Below the pieces are notes generated by a model. The model saw nothing but the letters and a program-made list of their open reading frames with translations. It was not told the origin of the DNA and searched no databases. Positions 26,560 to 35,742 of a stretch of 64,000 bases of DNA are shown here, piece by piece; within the stretch, counting starts at the first letter, position 1; each line of letters begins with the position of its first letter. Source of the stretch: Rhodospirillaceae bacterium. Its GTDB lineage: Bacteria; Pseudomonadota; Alphaproteobacteria; UBA8366. The stretch covers positions 1-64,000 of the forward strand of contig PAZH01000088.1 in the NCBI GenBank assembly GCA_002716125.1, given 5' to 3'. The position numbers were made by a program, and so were the translations under genes.

Positions 26560-27990
26560 ATGACGGCTCGCATCCTTGTCGTCGACGATTTGCTTCCAAA
26601 TTTGAAGCTTTTGGAAGCAAAACTCTCGAACGAATATTTCGAAGTAAAGACGGCCGAAAGCGGCCTCGAGGCGCTGGAATGTATTGCGGCGGACCCACCG
26701 GATATTGTCCTTCTGGACATCATGATGCCGGGGATGGATGGGTTTGAAGTCTGCAGCAAGATCAAGGCGAATCCGGATTCGGCCCATATTCCGGTCGTGA
26801 TGGTCACGGCTCTATCCGATCGTGAAGATCGGGTCCGAGGGCTTGAAGCCGGTGCCGACGATTTTCTTACCAAACCAGTTGATGATACCGCTTTGTTCGC
26901 GAGGGTTCGCTCTCTTGTACGTCTGAAAATGCTCATGGACTAGTGGCGCCTGCGGGAACGAACTTCCGAGAGCTTAACGTTGCTCGACGGCCCGTCCGGT
27001 CCGCAAGCGGAGACTGGAACCGACGCCCGTATTCTCGTCATCGAAGATAAGGAATTTTATGCAGCGCAGTTGAGCGAGATGCTATCGGCGGATGGACATG
27101 AAGCCACTGTGATCCATCGGCCTGAGGATGCTGTTGAAACGCTGGGCAAAGACGATTTCGATATGATCATCCTTGAGCTCCGGCTGGAACAAGGAGATGC
27201 GCTTCGGCTCTGCGCACAAATCCGTTCGGTCGATACATTGCGCCACGTTCCCATCCTCTTGTTGGCCGAAGATGTGGATACAGAGCGCTTAGCGCGTGCC
27301 ATGGATCTAGGATGTAACGACTACGTCGTGCGGCCGATCGATCAGAACGAGTTGTTGGCGCGCTGCCGGACTCAAGTGCGCCGCCGTCGCTATCAAGCAA
27401 GATTGCGCGACAATTACGAACGAAGTTTCGAGATGGCGCTAACAGACGGTCTGACCGGTCTATACAATCGGCGTTATCTCGAAGCCCACCTTTCCGGATT
27501 GATCGAACGTATCGCGGGTGGCCGGCGCCATCTCTCCGTCATCATGCTCGATATCGATCATTTCAAGAACATCAACGACACCTATGGCCATGCGACGGGC
27601 GACGAAGTTCTTCAAGAAATGTGTGCGCGCGTGATGAAGGGCGTGCGGAGTTTCGATACCGTGGCTCGATATGGTGGCGAAGAATTCGTCGTGGTCATGC
27701 CTGAAACCGATCTCAGCGTCGCGACTGTGGTCGCGGAGCGGCTGCGGCACGCCGTTGCGGCTCAGCCGTTTACGGTCATAACCACGGATCGCAAGCTAGA
27801 TATCACCATGAGTCTTGGCGTGGCGGAAGTCGACGTGATTGGCGGCGATACCACACGCAGCTTGATCAACCGAGCCGATGAAGCGCTGTATGCGGCGAAA
27901 GCGGCCGGGCGCAATCGTGTGAAGTGTTGGGCCGATGACGGATTGGTCGACGGATTGGCACAGCAAGCTGCTGCCAACGGAAAATCGTAG
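26560..27990 (+). pseudogene. pleD: PleD response regulator/diguanylate cyclase interrupted by an in-frame amber stop
   Basis: One frame from ATG 26560 to 27990 encodes the full PleD layout: receiver 1 (ILVVDD, phospho-Asp in [12 protein letters not shown]), receiver 2 (from about 27020), and a GGDEF domain with GGEEF and an RxxD I-site (RSFD). A single TAG at 26941-26943, right after KMLMD at the end of receiver 1, breaks it. The reading frame is the same on both sides, and PleD proteins usually have Glu there (GAG), so one base change explains it. Receiver 2 has ILELRL where the Asp would be, as expected for the adaptor receiver of PleD. A TTG at 26980 could restart translation of receiver 2-GGDEF, giving two separate proteins. 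A sequencing or assembly error is also possible. Confidence 0.85.
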
Positions 27991-28028
27991 GTTCCGATCT
28001 CAGGTGAATTGTCGGCACTTTAAACGAC

Positions 28029-28056
28029 AAATGCCGCCCGAGTTGGGGCGGCATTT
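28029..28056. terminator. Hairpin terminator between pleD and rpmG
   Basis: An 11-bp perfect stem (AAATGCCGCCC with GGGCGGCATTT) and a 6-base loop lie between the convergent ends of pleD and rpmG. The A/T ends of the stem supply short U-runs in both directions, so it probably serves both genes. Confidence 0.7.
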
Positions 28057-28079
28057 CTAATTCAGCACGTGTGGAATGA

Positions 28080-28247
28080 CTACTTGATCTTGCCTTCCTT
28101 GAATTCGACGTGCTTGCGCGCCACCGGATCGTACTTCCGGAAACTGAGCTTCTCCGTTTGCGTCCGGGGATTCTTCTTCGTGACGTAGTAATAGCCGGTG
28201 TCGGCCGTGCTCACGAGTTTCACGAGAATTGTACTTGGTTTTGCCAT
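28080..28247 (-). CDS. rpmG: 50S ribosomal protein L33
   Basis: A 55-residue protein, [20 protein letters not shown]...VEFKEGKIK, is the alphaproteobacterial L33 without zinc-binding cysteines. Length and both ends match the family. It is too short for many ORF cutoffs. The position next to divK-pleD is usual in this class. Confidence 0.95.
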   Translation of the reverse strand: MAKPSTILVKLVSTADTGYYYVTKKNPRTQTEKLSFRKYDPVARKHVEFKEGKIK

Positions 28248-28300
28248 CTCATTTAATCCATTCGGTCGGCAACTGTGCCGATGAGCCTCTATTTGGCGGC

Positions 28301-28328
28301 ACGATAGCGATACCGCTGCTCAAGTCAA
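28301..28328 (-). promoter_or_regulatory. Putative sigma-70 promoter for rpmG
   Basis: On the minus strand TTGACT (28323-28328) and TATCGT (28301-28306) are 16 bp apart and about 55 bp upstream of the L33 start, immediately after the NUDIX stop. Match by eye only. Confidence 0.4.
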
Positions 28329-28330
28329 GC

Positions 28331-29035
28331 TCATTCACGCCTGATGATGCGTACGCCTTTCCGGCGCATAAGGACGGGCGTTGTCCGATTCGCTTCTGGT
28401 TTCGGTTTTTGTCGCCAGGTGCGCCAAGCTTCTTCCAAGACGAATTGAGTGACACCCATAATCTTCAAATGCTTCAAGGTATGGTCAAGCGAATGCCATC
28501 CGATTTCTTCCAATTCGGTCGTCTCGAAGAGCTGTCCTCCGGTTTTTTCACCTTCGCCCAAGAAGAAACGCGTGTCGAAACGGATCGGGGAATGTGTCGG
28601 CGTGACGGCACGAACGATGTAATCGAGATGTCCCGGCGCCGGCACTAAACCCGCATCCTGAAACGCGGCCGTGGCTGGATTCGAGCGGCGCGGCTCGAAG
28701 CTGCCTTCTTTGCCGACGAGAATGCCGGTCTCTTCCCAAGTCTCGCGTATGGCAGTCCACGCCAAGGCACGGGCCCGGCGAATGCCACCGTGGCGTGCTA
28801 CTCGGTCGATGACGTCTGGCTCGAATTCCAATGACGAGGCGACCGCATGGTCGCCGCGCTCGAGTGCGCCGCCGGGAAAGACATAGACACCGGGCATAAA
28901 CCGGGCAGTCATTGGTCGTCGTCCCAAGAGGACTTCTGGGGAATCGGTGTTCCCACGGAGGAGAACCAGGCTCGCCGCATGTCGCGGGCGGGCAGGGCGC
29001 GCCGGTGGTGCTTTTGCCATATCTACGTCGGCCAT
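28331..29035 (-). CDS. NUDIX hydrolase
   Basis: A 234-residue pyrophosphohydrolase-fold protein. The metal-binding part of the Nudix box is clear (AIRETWEETGI) and is preceded by GVYVFPGGALE; about 30 extra residues lie between, as in the longer NUDT7/NUDT19-like group that acts on CoA-type substrates. The exact substrate is open. The start at 29035 was chosen because the upstream open frame is antisense-like sequence inside the peptidase gene; the ATG is 1 bp after that stop, so the two genes are coupled. Confidence 0.82.
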   Translation of the reverse strand: MADVDMAKAPPARPARPRHAASLVLLRGNTDSPEVLLGRRPMTARFMPGVYVFPGGALERGDHAVASSLEFEPDVIDRVARHGGIRRARALAWTAIRETWEETGILVGKEGSFEPRRSNPATAAFQDAGLVPAPGHLDYIVRAVTPTHSPIRFDTRFFLGEGEKTGGQLFETTELEEIGWHSLDHTLKHLKIMGVTQFVLEEAWRTWRQKPKPEANRTTPVLMRRKGVRIIRRE

Positions 29036-29036
29036 A

Positions 29037-30617
29037 TCAACTTCCTGCTGCAGGCCGCGCATAGGCCAACATCTTGTTATAAATGTCCTTTTTATGCAGG
29101 ACGCGCTCTGCGATCTCCAAGTCGACGTCCTTTTCCTCCCGCGGTTGCCACGGGCACGATTTCTTCGCGGAAGCGGCGTTAGAGGTATCGACAGCGCGTC
29201 GTGTCGAAAAGTCCTGGCGGATCTTCGCACCGTCTTTCTCGGTAAGGTGTGCGAGGTTTACGTCACTCCCGGCGAGGTGTCCGGTGCAAATGTTCGGGAG
29301 AACACCAAACTTGTTCAGAATGTAACCGGACGGTGCATGCATCCGCGCCCAGGTGAGTATGAGTTCGCCGTTGTTAGGCAAGCGCAACACTTGCTGAACC
29401 GTACCTTTACCAAAACTGCTGGCGCCGATCACGATCGCGCGGCCCTGGTCCTGTAGTGCGGACGCAACGATTTCGGCCGCCGAAGCGGATGCACCATCGA
29501 GCAATACCGCGATTGGAATATCGCTGCCGATGACTTCGGGATCGGCGTCAAAGAATTGTAGACTGCGCGGATGGCGTCCGCGGGTTCGCAGGATCGCGCC
29601 ACTTTTCAGGAACAAATCCGCGAGTTCGACCGCCTGATCGAGCAGGCCGCCTGGATTTCCCCGTACGTCGATAATCAAGCCGCGTAGCTGGGAACCGAGT
29701 CGATCCCGGGCGGCTTCGGTTGCCCGGCGCATTTCGTGCGCGGTGTCCTGGTTGAAAGATGTTACGCGGATATGGACGATTTCGTCCCGTATTTGAGAGA
29801 AGATCGTTTGCGATACGATGCGTTCCCGGACGACTTGAACGGTAAATGGTTCCGCGCGTGCGTCCCGGCGGACCAGCATTTCGACGTGTTCGCCAATCGG
29901 GCCGCGGAGGCGGCCGACGATTCGCTTGATCGAGAGGCCGCCAATCGATTGAGGACCGATAGAGAGAATCCGATCGCCTTTCTGCAAACCCGCTTTAGCA
30001 GCCGGTTGGCCGGCTTTCACGGCTTCGATCAATGCGCCATCCGAATGTGCGGCGACGACAACACCGATCCCGCCAAAACCTTCTCTCTGTGCGCGTTCTT
30101 CGCGTGCCGTTTCCGCCGATGTGTAGCGCGTATAAGGATCGAGTTGTTCGGATATTGTGTTGAAAACGGCCTCGTAAATCTCTTCCGCTGTCGCCTTTCT
30201 GAGAGGCGCAGATACGCCTCTGGCGGCGCTTACGATTTTGAACGCCGTTTCTGCCCATACGGCGGCCTCGCTCTTTCCGGCGACGGCGCTTCCGGCGACG
30301 CGCCCTTCGAACATCACCATTACGCGGTTTTTGTCGTCTTCGGACCGAACGACGGCAAGTCCGGGTTCGAGGCGCCGTAAACCGTTTAAGCCGGTCATGA
30401 CGAGAGCGCCCAAATCGGGTTGCTCAATGTAAATGTCGTTGATGTAGGAGAAACCCGCATCGAACATTTGAGTGGCCGAAACGCGATCGAAATCGTCGCG
30501 GGGCTCGTCCGCTTGAGTTGTCAGACAGGCGTTGAGGCTTGTCAGCAAGAAAAGGCAAAAAGCGACCGCGGCCCCATGACGGATCGGGTGTCGATCTTTA
30601 CCTCGTCTGATGCGCAT
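29037..30617 (-). CDS. S41 family C-terminal processing peptidase, probable lipoprotein
   Basis: A 526-residue periplasmic Ser/Lys protease. The N-terminus has a lipobox-like LTSLNAC after a hydrophobic stretch, so it is probably lipid-anchored. A PDZ domain (GIGVVVAAHSDGALIEAVKA to LRGPIGEHVEM) precedes the catalytic domain. The nucleophile Ser is in LLDGASASAAEIV, and the general-base Lys is in SFGKGTVQQV. CtpA-type proteases trim exported proteins and process cell-wall enzymes. The last 60 residues are polar and unlike the family core. It is the first gene before the NUDIX gene. Confidence 0.9.
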   Translation of the reverse strand: MRIRRGKDRHPIRHGAAVAFCLFLLTSLNACLTTQADEPRDDFDRVSATQMFDAGFSYINDIYIEQPDLGALVMTGLNGLRRLEPGLAVVRSEDDKNRVMVMFEGRVAGSAVAGKSEAAVWAETAFKIVSAARGVSAPLRKATAEEIYEAVFNTISEQLDPYTRYTSAETAREERAQREGFGGIGVVVAAHSDGALIEAVKAGQPAAKAGLQKGDRILSIGPQSIGGLSIKRIVGRLRGPIGEHVEMLVRRDARAEPFTVQVVRERIVSQTIFSQIRDEIVHIRVTSFNQDTAHEMRRATEAARDRLGSQLRGLIIDVRGNPGGLLDQAVELADLFLKSGAILRTRGRHPRSLQFFDADPEVIGSDIPIAVLLDGASASAAEIVASALQDQGRAIVIGASSFGKGTVQQVLRLPNNGELILTWARMHAPSGYILNKFGVLPNICTGHLAGSDVNLAHLTEKDGAKIRQDFSTRRAVDTSNAASAKKSCPWQPREEKDVDLEIAERVLHKKDIYNKMLAYARPAAGS

Positions 30618-30682
30618 TCATTCTCACCGGCGGATTCCGCTATTCTTGTAAATAGTCGCCTTTCGGGCCGGTGTCCAACCGC

Positions 30683-32917
30683 CTAACCGCGCCGTCGCCG
30701 GCGCTTCGAACGCTTGCCGGGATGACGTGAGGTCGGTTTGGACGCGACTGACCTCGAGTTTCCGCGGCCTTCGAGAAGCGAAAAGATCAGGCTGCCTGTC
30801 CGCGGCTCGGCTTCCAAGAGCTCGGCTTTCACGGATTGACCGAGTGAAAAGACAAGTCCCGATTGGTCGCCGGTCAAACTTTGGAGCGTCTCATCGTGAT
30901 GATAGTGATCCCACGGCAGCGTTCGGATCGGCACGAAACCATCGGCACCTGTCTCGTCGAGACAGATAAACAGCCCAAAGCGCGTCACACCGCTGATGCG
31001 GCCAGAGAAAGTGCTGCCAACGCGATCCGCGAGATACGCCGATGTGAACCGGTCCAAAGCATTCCGCTCTGCTGCGGCGGCCCGACGCTCGGTCGCGGAT
31101 ATCTGCTCACCCACTTCGACAAACGTCTCTTCGGCTTCGTTGGGTAAGCCGCCGTCTCCAAGCTTCATGGTACGGATCAGTGCCCGATGGACCAATAAGT
31201 CGGCGTAGCGTCGAATGGGTGACGTGAAATGGCAGTACCGCCGCAGCGCGAGGCCGAAATGACCCTTTTCGTCAGGGCTGTAGACTGCTTTCGATTGAGC
31301 TCTGAGAATCAAATCGCTCACGATCTGAAGTTTTTCAGTTTTTGCAGCCTGCGCCAGGAGACCGGCGAAATGCGATGGGCGCAGCGTGCCCGCACGGGCT
31401 AATTTGAAACCGAGCGCCGCGAGCGACTCGCGAAGCGTTTCGACATCGCCCATGCTGGGCTGTTCATGGACCCGGTACATAACCGGTGCCTTTTTCGCAT
31501 GTAATGCTTCGGCAGCGGCCACGTTGGCGGCGATCATGAACTCTTCGATCAAGCGATGGCTGTCGTAACGGGCTCTCGGGACGATCCGGTCGATCCATCC
31601 GTCTTCCCGAAACAGCACTTGGCGTTCCGGGATATCGAGATCGAGCGTTCCGCGATTGTCTCGTGCCTTGGCAAGAGACGCATAAGCGCCAAACAGAGGC
31701 TCGATCACCCTTGCCATCAAGGGCCGGGTTTTATCGTCTGTCGCACCGTCGCGGGCGGCTTGGACCTGATCGTAGGTCAGGCGCGCCGCGGACCGCATCA
31801 AGCCGCGCGTGAAACGGTGGCTCAATAGGTTACCTGTCGCGTCGATACGCATGTCGGCGGCGAGGCACGCCCGATCTTCACCGGGACGAAGCGAGCACAG
31901 ATCGTTCGAGAGTTTCTCCGGCAGCATCGGCACGATGCGGTCGGGGAAATAAGCCGAGTTGCCGCGTTCCCGGGCGGCTCGGTCGAGGTCATCGTTGTGG
32001 CGCACATACCAAGCGACATCGGCAATGGCGACGATGATACGCCATCCGCCTTCGTTTTGACCGTCGAGATCGGGTTCCGCGAAGACCGCATCGTCGAAAT
32101 CTCGTGCGTCCGCGCCATCGATGGTCACCAGGGGGATGGAGCGCAGATCTTCGCGTTCGTCCAATTCGGCAGGTTCTGCGCGCTCCGCCTGTGCCAGGGC
32201 CTCGGGCGGGAATTCGACCGGGAGGCCGTGCGTGTGTATGGCGACCAGACTTATCGATTTCGGATCGTCTTCATTGCCGATACGTTCGATCACGCGCGCT
32301 TTTTGATTGCGACCGTCGCCGAGCGGCTCAGCCACGACATATTCGCCTGGTTGGGCGCCGCCCTCGTGGTCCGGCATAACGGGATAGGGATATTTTTGGC
32401 GTCGGTCGGCGGGGCGCAGGATACCCTTGCCGCGATCGTCCCGTTCGAAGACGCCGAGCAATTGGCGCATGTCCGGGCCTAAGAACTTGATGGCGCGCGC
32501 GTCGTAGGTGTCGTCTCCGGTGAATGAGAGACGTGCCAACACGCGATCGCCGATCCCGGGCGCCGGACCGCGTCTGCGCGCTGAAGCTAGGTAGATCGTC
32601 GGCGGGTCGCCGTCTTCGTCCTGCCAAGAGATCGGATGCGCGACAACTTCACCATCCTCATCGATATGGCTGATGCGGATGACGGTTACTTCCGGAAGGC
32701 GACCGGCGCGGCTGACCTTGCGGCCGCGGTGCCGTTCGAGTTGCCCCTCTTGCTCCAATTCCTTCAGGACGGACTTCAACCAAATGCGATCCGGTCCGCC
32801 GAGACGGAAGGCGCGCGCGATCTCGCGTTTCCCGACACGACCAGTCGAAGTTTCGATATAGTCGAGAATCTGCTCTTTAGTCGGCCGTTCTTGAGAAGTT
32901 GGTGTGCGACGTGGCAA
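30683..32917 (-). CDS. rnr: Ribonuclease R
   Basis: A 744-residue 3'-5' exoribonuclease of the RNB family that can degrade structured RNA. An N-terminal winged-helix region (EQILDYIETSTGRVGKREIA) and cold-shock OB folds lead to the RNB core with catalytic acids in TIDGADARDFDDAVFAEP and RGNSAYFPDRIVPMLPE. An S1 domain (GRISGVTRFGLFICLDETG) and a basic tail follow. It lies 5 bp downstream of topA and shares its transcript. Confidence 0.96.
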   Translation of the reverse strand: MPRRTPTSQERPTKEQILDYIETSTGRVGKREIARAFRLGGPDRIWLKSVLKELEQEGQLERHRGRKVSRAGRLPEVTVIRISHIDEDGEVVAHPISWQDEDGDPPTIYLASARRRGPAPGIGDRVLARLSFTGDDTYDARAIKFLGPDMRQLLGVFERDDRGKGILRPADRRQKYPYPVMPDHEGGAQPGEYVVAEPLGDGRNQKARVIERIGNEDDPKSISLVAIHTHGLPVEFPPEALAQAERAEPAELDEREDLRSIPLVTIDGADARDFDDAVFAEPDLDGQNEGGWRIIVAIADVAWYVRHNDDLDRAARERGNSAYFPDRIVPMLPEKLSNDLCSLRPGEDRACLAADMRIDATGNLLSHRFTRGLMRSAARLTYDQVQAARDGATDDKTRPLMARVIEPLFGAYASLAKARDNRGTLDLDIPERQVLFREDGWIDRIVPRARYDSHRLIEEFMIAANVAAAEALHAKKAPVMYRVHEQPSMGDVETLRESLAALGFKLARAGTLRPSHFAGLLAQAAKTEKLQIVSDLILRAQSKAVYSPDEKGHFGLALRRYCHFTSPIRRYADLLVHRALIRTMKLGDGGLPNEAEETFVEVGEQISATERRAAAAERNALDRFTSAYLADRVGSTFSGRISGVTRFGLFICLDETGADGFVPIRTLPWDHYHHDETLQSLTGDQSGLVFSLGQSVKAELLEAEPRTGSLIFSLLEGRGNSRSVASKPTSRHPGKRSKRRRRRG

Positions 32918-32922
32918 GGACC

Positions 32923-35577
32923 TTAGGCGTCCGTCAGGGCGCTGTCGCCCTCACTCTCCGCCGCCTTTGGTTTTTTACTGCTCTTCGCCTTTGATTTCGC
33001 TTTTGATTTGGCTTTGGCTTTCGATTTGGCTTTGGGCTTCGCTTTGCTGCTTTTGGCAACCTTCGCCGTGATCAATTCCAAAGCCTGCTCCAAAGTGACG
33101 TCTTCTAATGCGATATCTTTTGGCAGTGTCGCATTCGTCTTGCCGTGTTTTACGTAGGGTCCGAAGCGGCCTTTCTGCGCCATAATCGGCTTACCGTCGT
33201 CCGGATGGGTGCCGAGTTCGCGTCCGCTCGAGGGTTTCGCTTCTGCGAGAATGGTCACCGCCCGGTTGAGGCCGATCGACAGAACGTCATCCTCCGCCGG
33301 TAGTGATGTGTATTTGCTTTGATAGCGGAGATAGGGGCCATAGCGGCCGATCCCGGCAGTGATCATCTTAGCGGTCTCGGGATGCGGGCCGACTTCGCGT
33401 GGCAACGAGAGAAGACGAAGTGCAATTTCAAGCGTGATGTCGGCCGGCGCCATGCCTTTGGGTAAGGACGCCCGCTTCGGTTTGACAGCCTTCTGTTTCT
33501 TCTCTTTGTCCGCCGGAATGGCTTCGCCGAGCTGAATGTAGGGGCCGTAGGGGCCTTTCCGCAAGCTCACGTCGAGCCCTGTTTCCGGGTCTTTGCCGAG
33601 GACGACCGGGCCGGCGGCGAGTGGCGAATCGCTGTCGTCGTCACCGTTCCCGGCAACGGCGAGTTGGCGCGTGTATTTGCATTCCGGGTAGTTCGAGCAT
33701 CCGACGAATGCGCCGTAGCGACCGAGCTTTAAGGACAGGCGACCTTCGCTGCATACCGGACAGCTGCGTGCGGCAGTTGCGTCTCCGTCTTCGCCGGCCG
33801 GGAAGAAATGAGGCCCAAGGTCTTCGTCCAATGCATCGAGCACTTCCGAGAATTTGAGCGATGCCGTTTCTTCCGATTTTTGCGAAAACGGCTGCCAAAA
33901 ATCGCGCAAGACCTTCTTCCAGTCGAGGCGCCCGCCGGAAATATCGTCGAGTTGTTCTTCAAGCGCGGCCGTAAAGCCGTACTCGACATAGCGTTCGAAA
34001 AAGCAGGTGAGGAATGTGGTGACCAACCGGCCCCGATCCTCCGGGATAAATTGACGGCGCTCCAGGCGCACGTAATTCCGGTCCTGCAGAACCTTTAGGA
34101 TAGAAGCATAGGTCGACGGCCGGCCGATCCCGAGCTCTTCCATCTTCTTCACCAAGCTTGCTTCGCTGTAGCGTGGCGGCGGCTGGGTGAAATGTTGCTC
34201 TGCATCGACGGATTTCAGGTCGGAGGTCTCGCCTTCGGTCATCTCCGGCAGGCGGCGATAGCCTGAATCATCTTCTTGTTTGTCGTCCCGACCTTCTTGG
34301 TAAAGCTTCAGGAAACCGTCGAATTTCAAGACCGAGCCATTGGCCCGAAGGATGGTTTTCTTATCGGACGAAGCGAGGTCCGCGGCCACCTGATCGAAAA
34401 TCGCGCTCTCCATCTCGGAAGCCAAAGTCCGCTTCCAGATCAGCTCATAGAGCTTGAATTGGTCTTCATCGAGATAGGGTTTCATCTCGGCCGGGCGACG
34501 GAACAGGTCCGTCGGACGAACCGCTTCGTGCGCTTCCTGCGCGTTCTTCGCTTTCGTGCGATAGACGCGTGGTTTTTCGGGCAGGTAATTCTGGCCGAAA
34601 TCCGCTTCGATCAGCCGCCGGCAGCCGCCGATCGCTTCACTGCTGAGCGTAACGCTGTCCGTCCGCATATAAGTGATCAAGCCAACCGTCTCGCCGCCAA
34701 TATCGATACCTTCATAAAGCTTCTGCGCGATCTGCATTGTCCGGCTGGCGCCAAATCGCAATTTGCGGCTGGCTTCCTGTTGCAGGGTAGAAGTTGTGAA
34801 GGGCGGCGCAGGATTGCGGCGGACCGTTTTCTTTTCGACCGAAGATACGGTGAATGAGCTGTTCTCAATCGTCCGTTTTGCGGCCTCGGCTTCGGCTTCG
34901 CTCTTGATCGCCAACCGGTCGAGGCGTTCGCCCTCGAGATGGGTCAGGCGCGCCGGGAACGGAATGCCCTTCGCGGTTTCGAATTGGCCTGTGACGGACC
35001 AGTATTCTTGCGGGACGAATATCTCGATCTCGGCTTCCCGCTCGCAAATGAGGCGCAGTGCGACGGATTGGACACGGCCAGCCGATCTCGAACCCGGCAG
35101 CTTCCGCCACAGGACAGGCGATAAAGTGAAACCGACCAGATAGTCGAGGGCACGGCGCGCCAAATAGGCATCGACCAGCTCTTGGTTGATGGCGCGCGGT
35201 TGCTTCATCGCTTCGAGGATCGCGTCCTTCGTGATCTCGTGAAACACGACACGGCTGACATTGACGTCTTTCAGCGCTTTACGCTGGCGGAGAACTTCTT
35301 CGACATGCCAAGAGATGGCTTCTCCTTCGCGGTCCGGGTCGGTCGCGAGGATAAGCGTATCGTCGCCTTTTAGGGCTTTGGCGATCTCATCTATGCGTTT
35401 CTTGCTCTTGCCGTCCACTTCCCAGGACATGTCGAAATCTTCGTCCGGACGCACGGAGCCGTCCTTCGACGGGAGGTCTCTGACATGGCCATAGCTGGCG
35501 AGCACGCGAAAATCGGCGCCGAGATATTTGTTAATTGTCTTCGCCTTAGCGGGCGATTCGACTACGACAACTGTCAT
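32923..35577 (-). CDS. topA: DNA topoisomerase I
   Basis: An 884-residue type IA topoisomerase that relaxes negative supercoils. The toprim domain starts at once (VVVESPAKAKTINKYLG), and the active-site Tyr303 is in GLITYMRTDS. One four-cysteine zinc ribbon is clear (CPVCSEG...CSNYPEC), followed by two repeats of the zinc-ribbon-like type without all cysteines (GRYGPYLRYQ, GRFGPYVKHG). The C-terminus is a Lys/Ala/Ser repeat tail (KPKAKSKAKAKSKAKSK) of the kind seen in high-G+C and alphaproteobacterial TopA. It is followed by rnr. Confidence 0.97.
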   Translation of the reverse strand: MTVVVVESPAKAKTINKYLGADFRVLASYGHVRDLPSKDGSVRPDEDFDMSWEVDGKSKKRIDEIAKALKGDDTLILATDPDREGEAISWHVEEVLRQRKALKDVNVSRVVFHEITKDAILEAMKQPRAINQELVDAYLARRALDYLVGFTLSPVLWRKLPGSRSAGRVQSVALRLICEREAEIEIFVPQEYWSVTGQFETAKGIPFPARLTHLEGERLDRLAIKSEAEAEAAKRTIENSSFTVSSVEKKTVRRNPAPPFTTSTLQQEASRKLRFGASRTMQIAQKLYEGIDIGGETVGLITYMRTDSVTLSSEAIGGCRRLIEADFGQNYLPEKPRVYRTKAKNAQEAHEAVRPTDLFRRPAEMKPYLDEDQFKLYELIWKRTLASEMESAIFDQVAADLASSDKKTILRANGSVLKFDGFLKLYQEGRDDKQEDDSGYRRLPEMTEGETSDLKSVDAEQHFTQPPPRYSEASLVKKMEELGIGRPSTYASILKVLQDRNYVRLERRQFIPEDRGRLVTTFLTCFFERYVEYGFTAALEEQLDDISGGRLDWKKVLRDFWQPFSQKSEETASLKFSEVLDALDEDLGPHFFPAGEDGDATAARSCPVCSEGRLSLKLGRYGAFVGCSNYPECKYTRQLAVAGNGDDDSDSPLAAGPVVLGKDPETGLDVSLRKGPYGPYIQLGEAIPADKEKKQKAVKPKRASLPKGMAPADITLEIALRLLSLPREVGPHPETAKMITAGIGRYGPYLRYQSKYTSLPAEDDVLSIGLNRAVTILAEAKPSSGRELGTHPDDGKPIMAQKGRFGPYVKHGKTNATLPKDIALEDVTLEQALELITAKVAKSSKAKPKAKSKAKAKSKAKSKAKSSKKPKAAESEGDSALTDA

Positions 35578-35742
35578 GGATCGGAAGCGGAAACTCTTTG
35601 TTTTTGTCTGTCTTCAAAGGTCGATTACCGTCGGCAGTGGTCCCCAACGCTCCCGCCGGCCCGCTACGAATTGACATCGCTGAGCCTGTTCGTCAACCGT
35701 GCTGATAGCGGAATCCGGCAAATTTTTTGTGACCGGTGTCTC

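Noticed and set aside
26941-26943. UAG in pleD as pyrrolysine or another recoding
   Set aside because: No reason for a special residue in a linker after receiver 1; Glu (GAG) is normal there and one base change explains it.
29036-29230. N-terminal extension of the NUDIX gene from an upstream start
   Set aside because: The extra residues are Arg-rich and come from another frame of the conserved peptidase gene; the ATG 1 bp after its stop is better.
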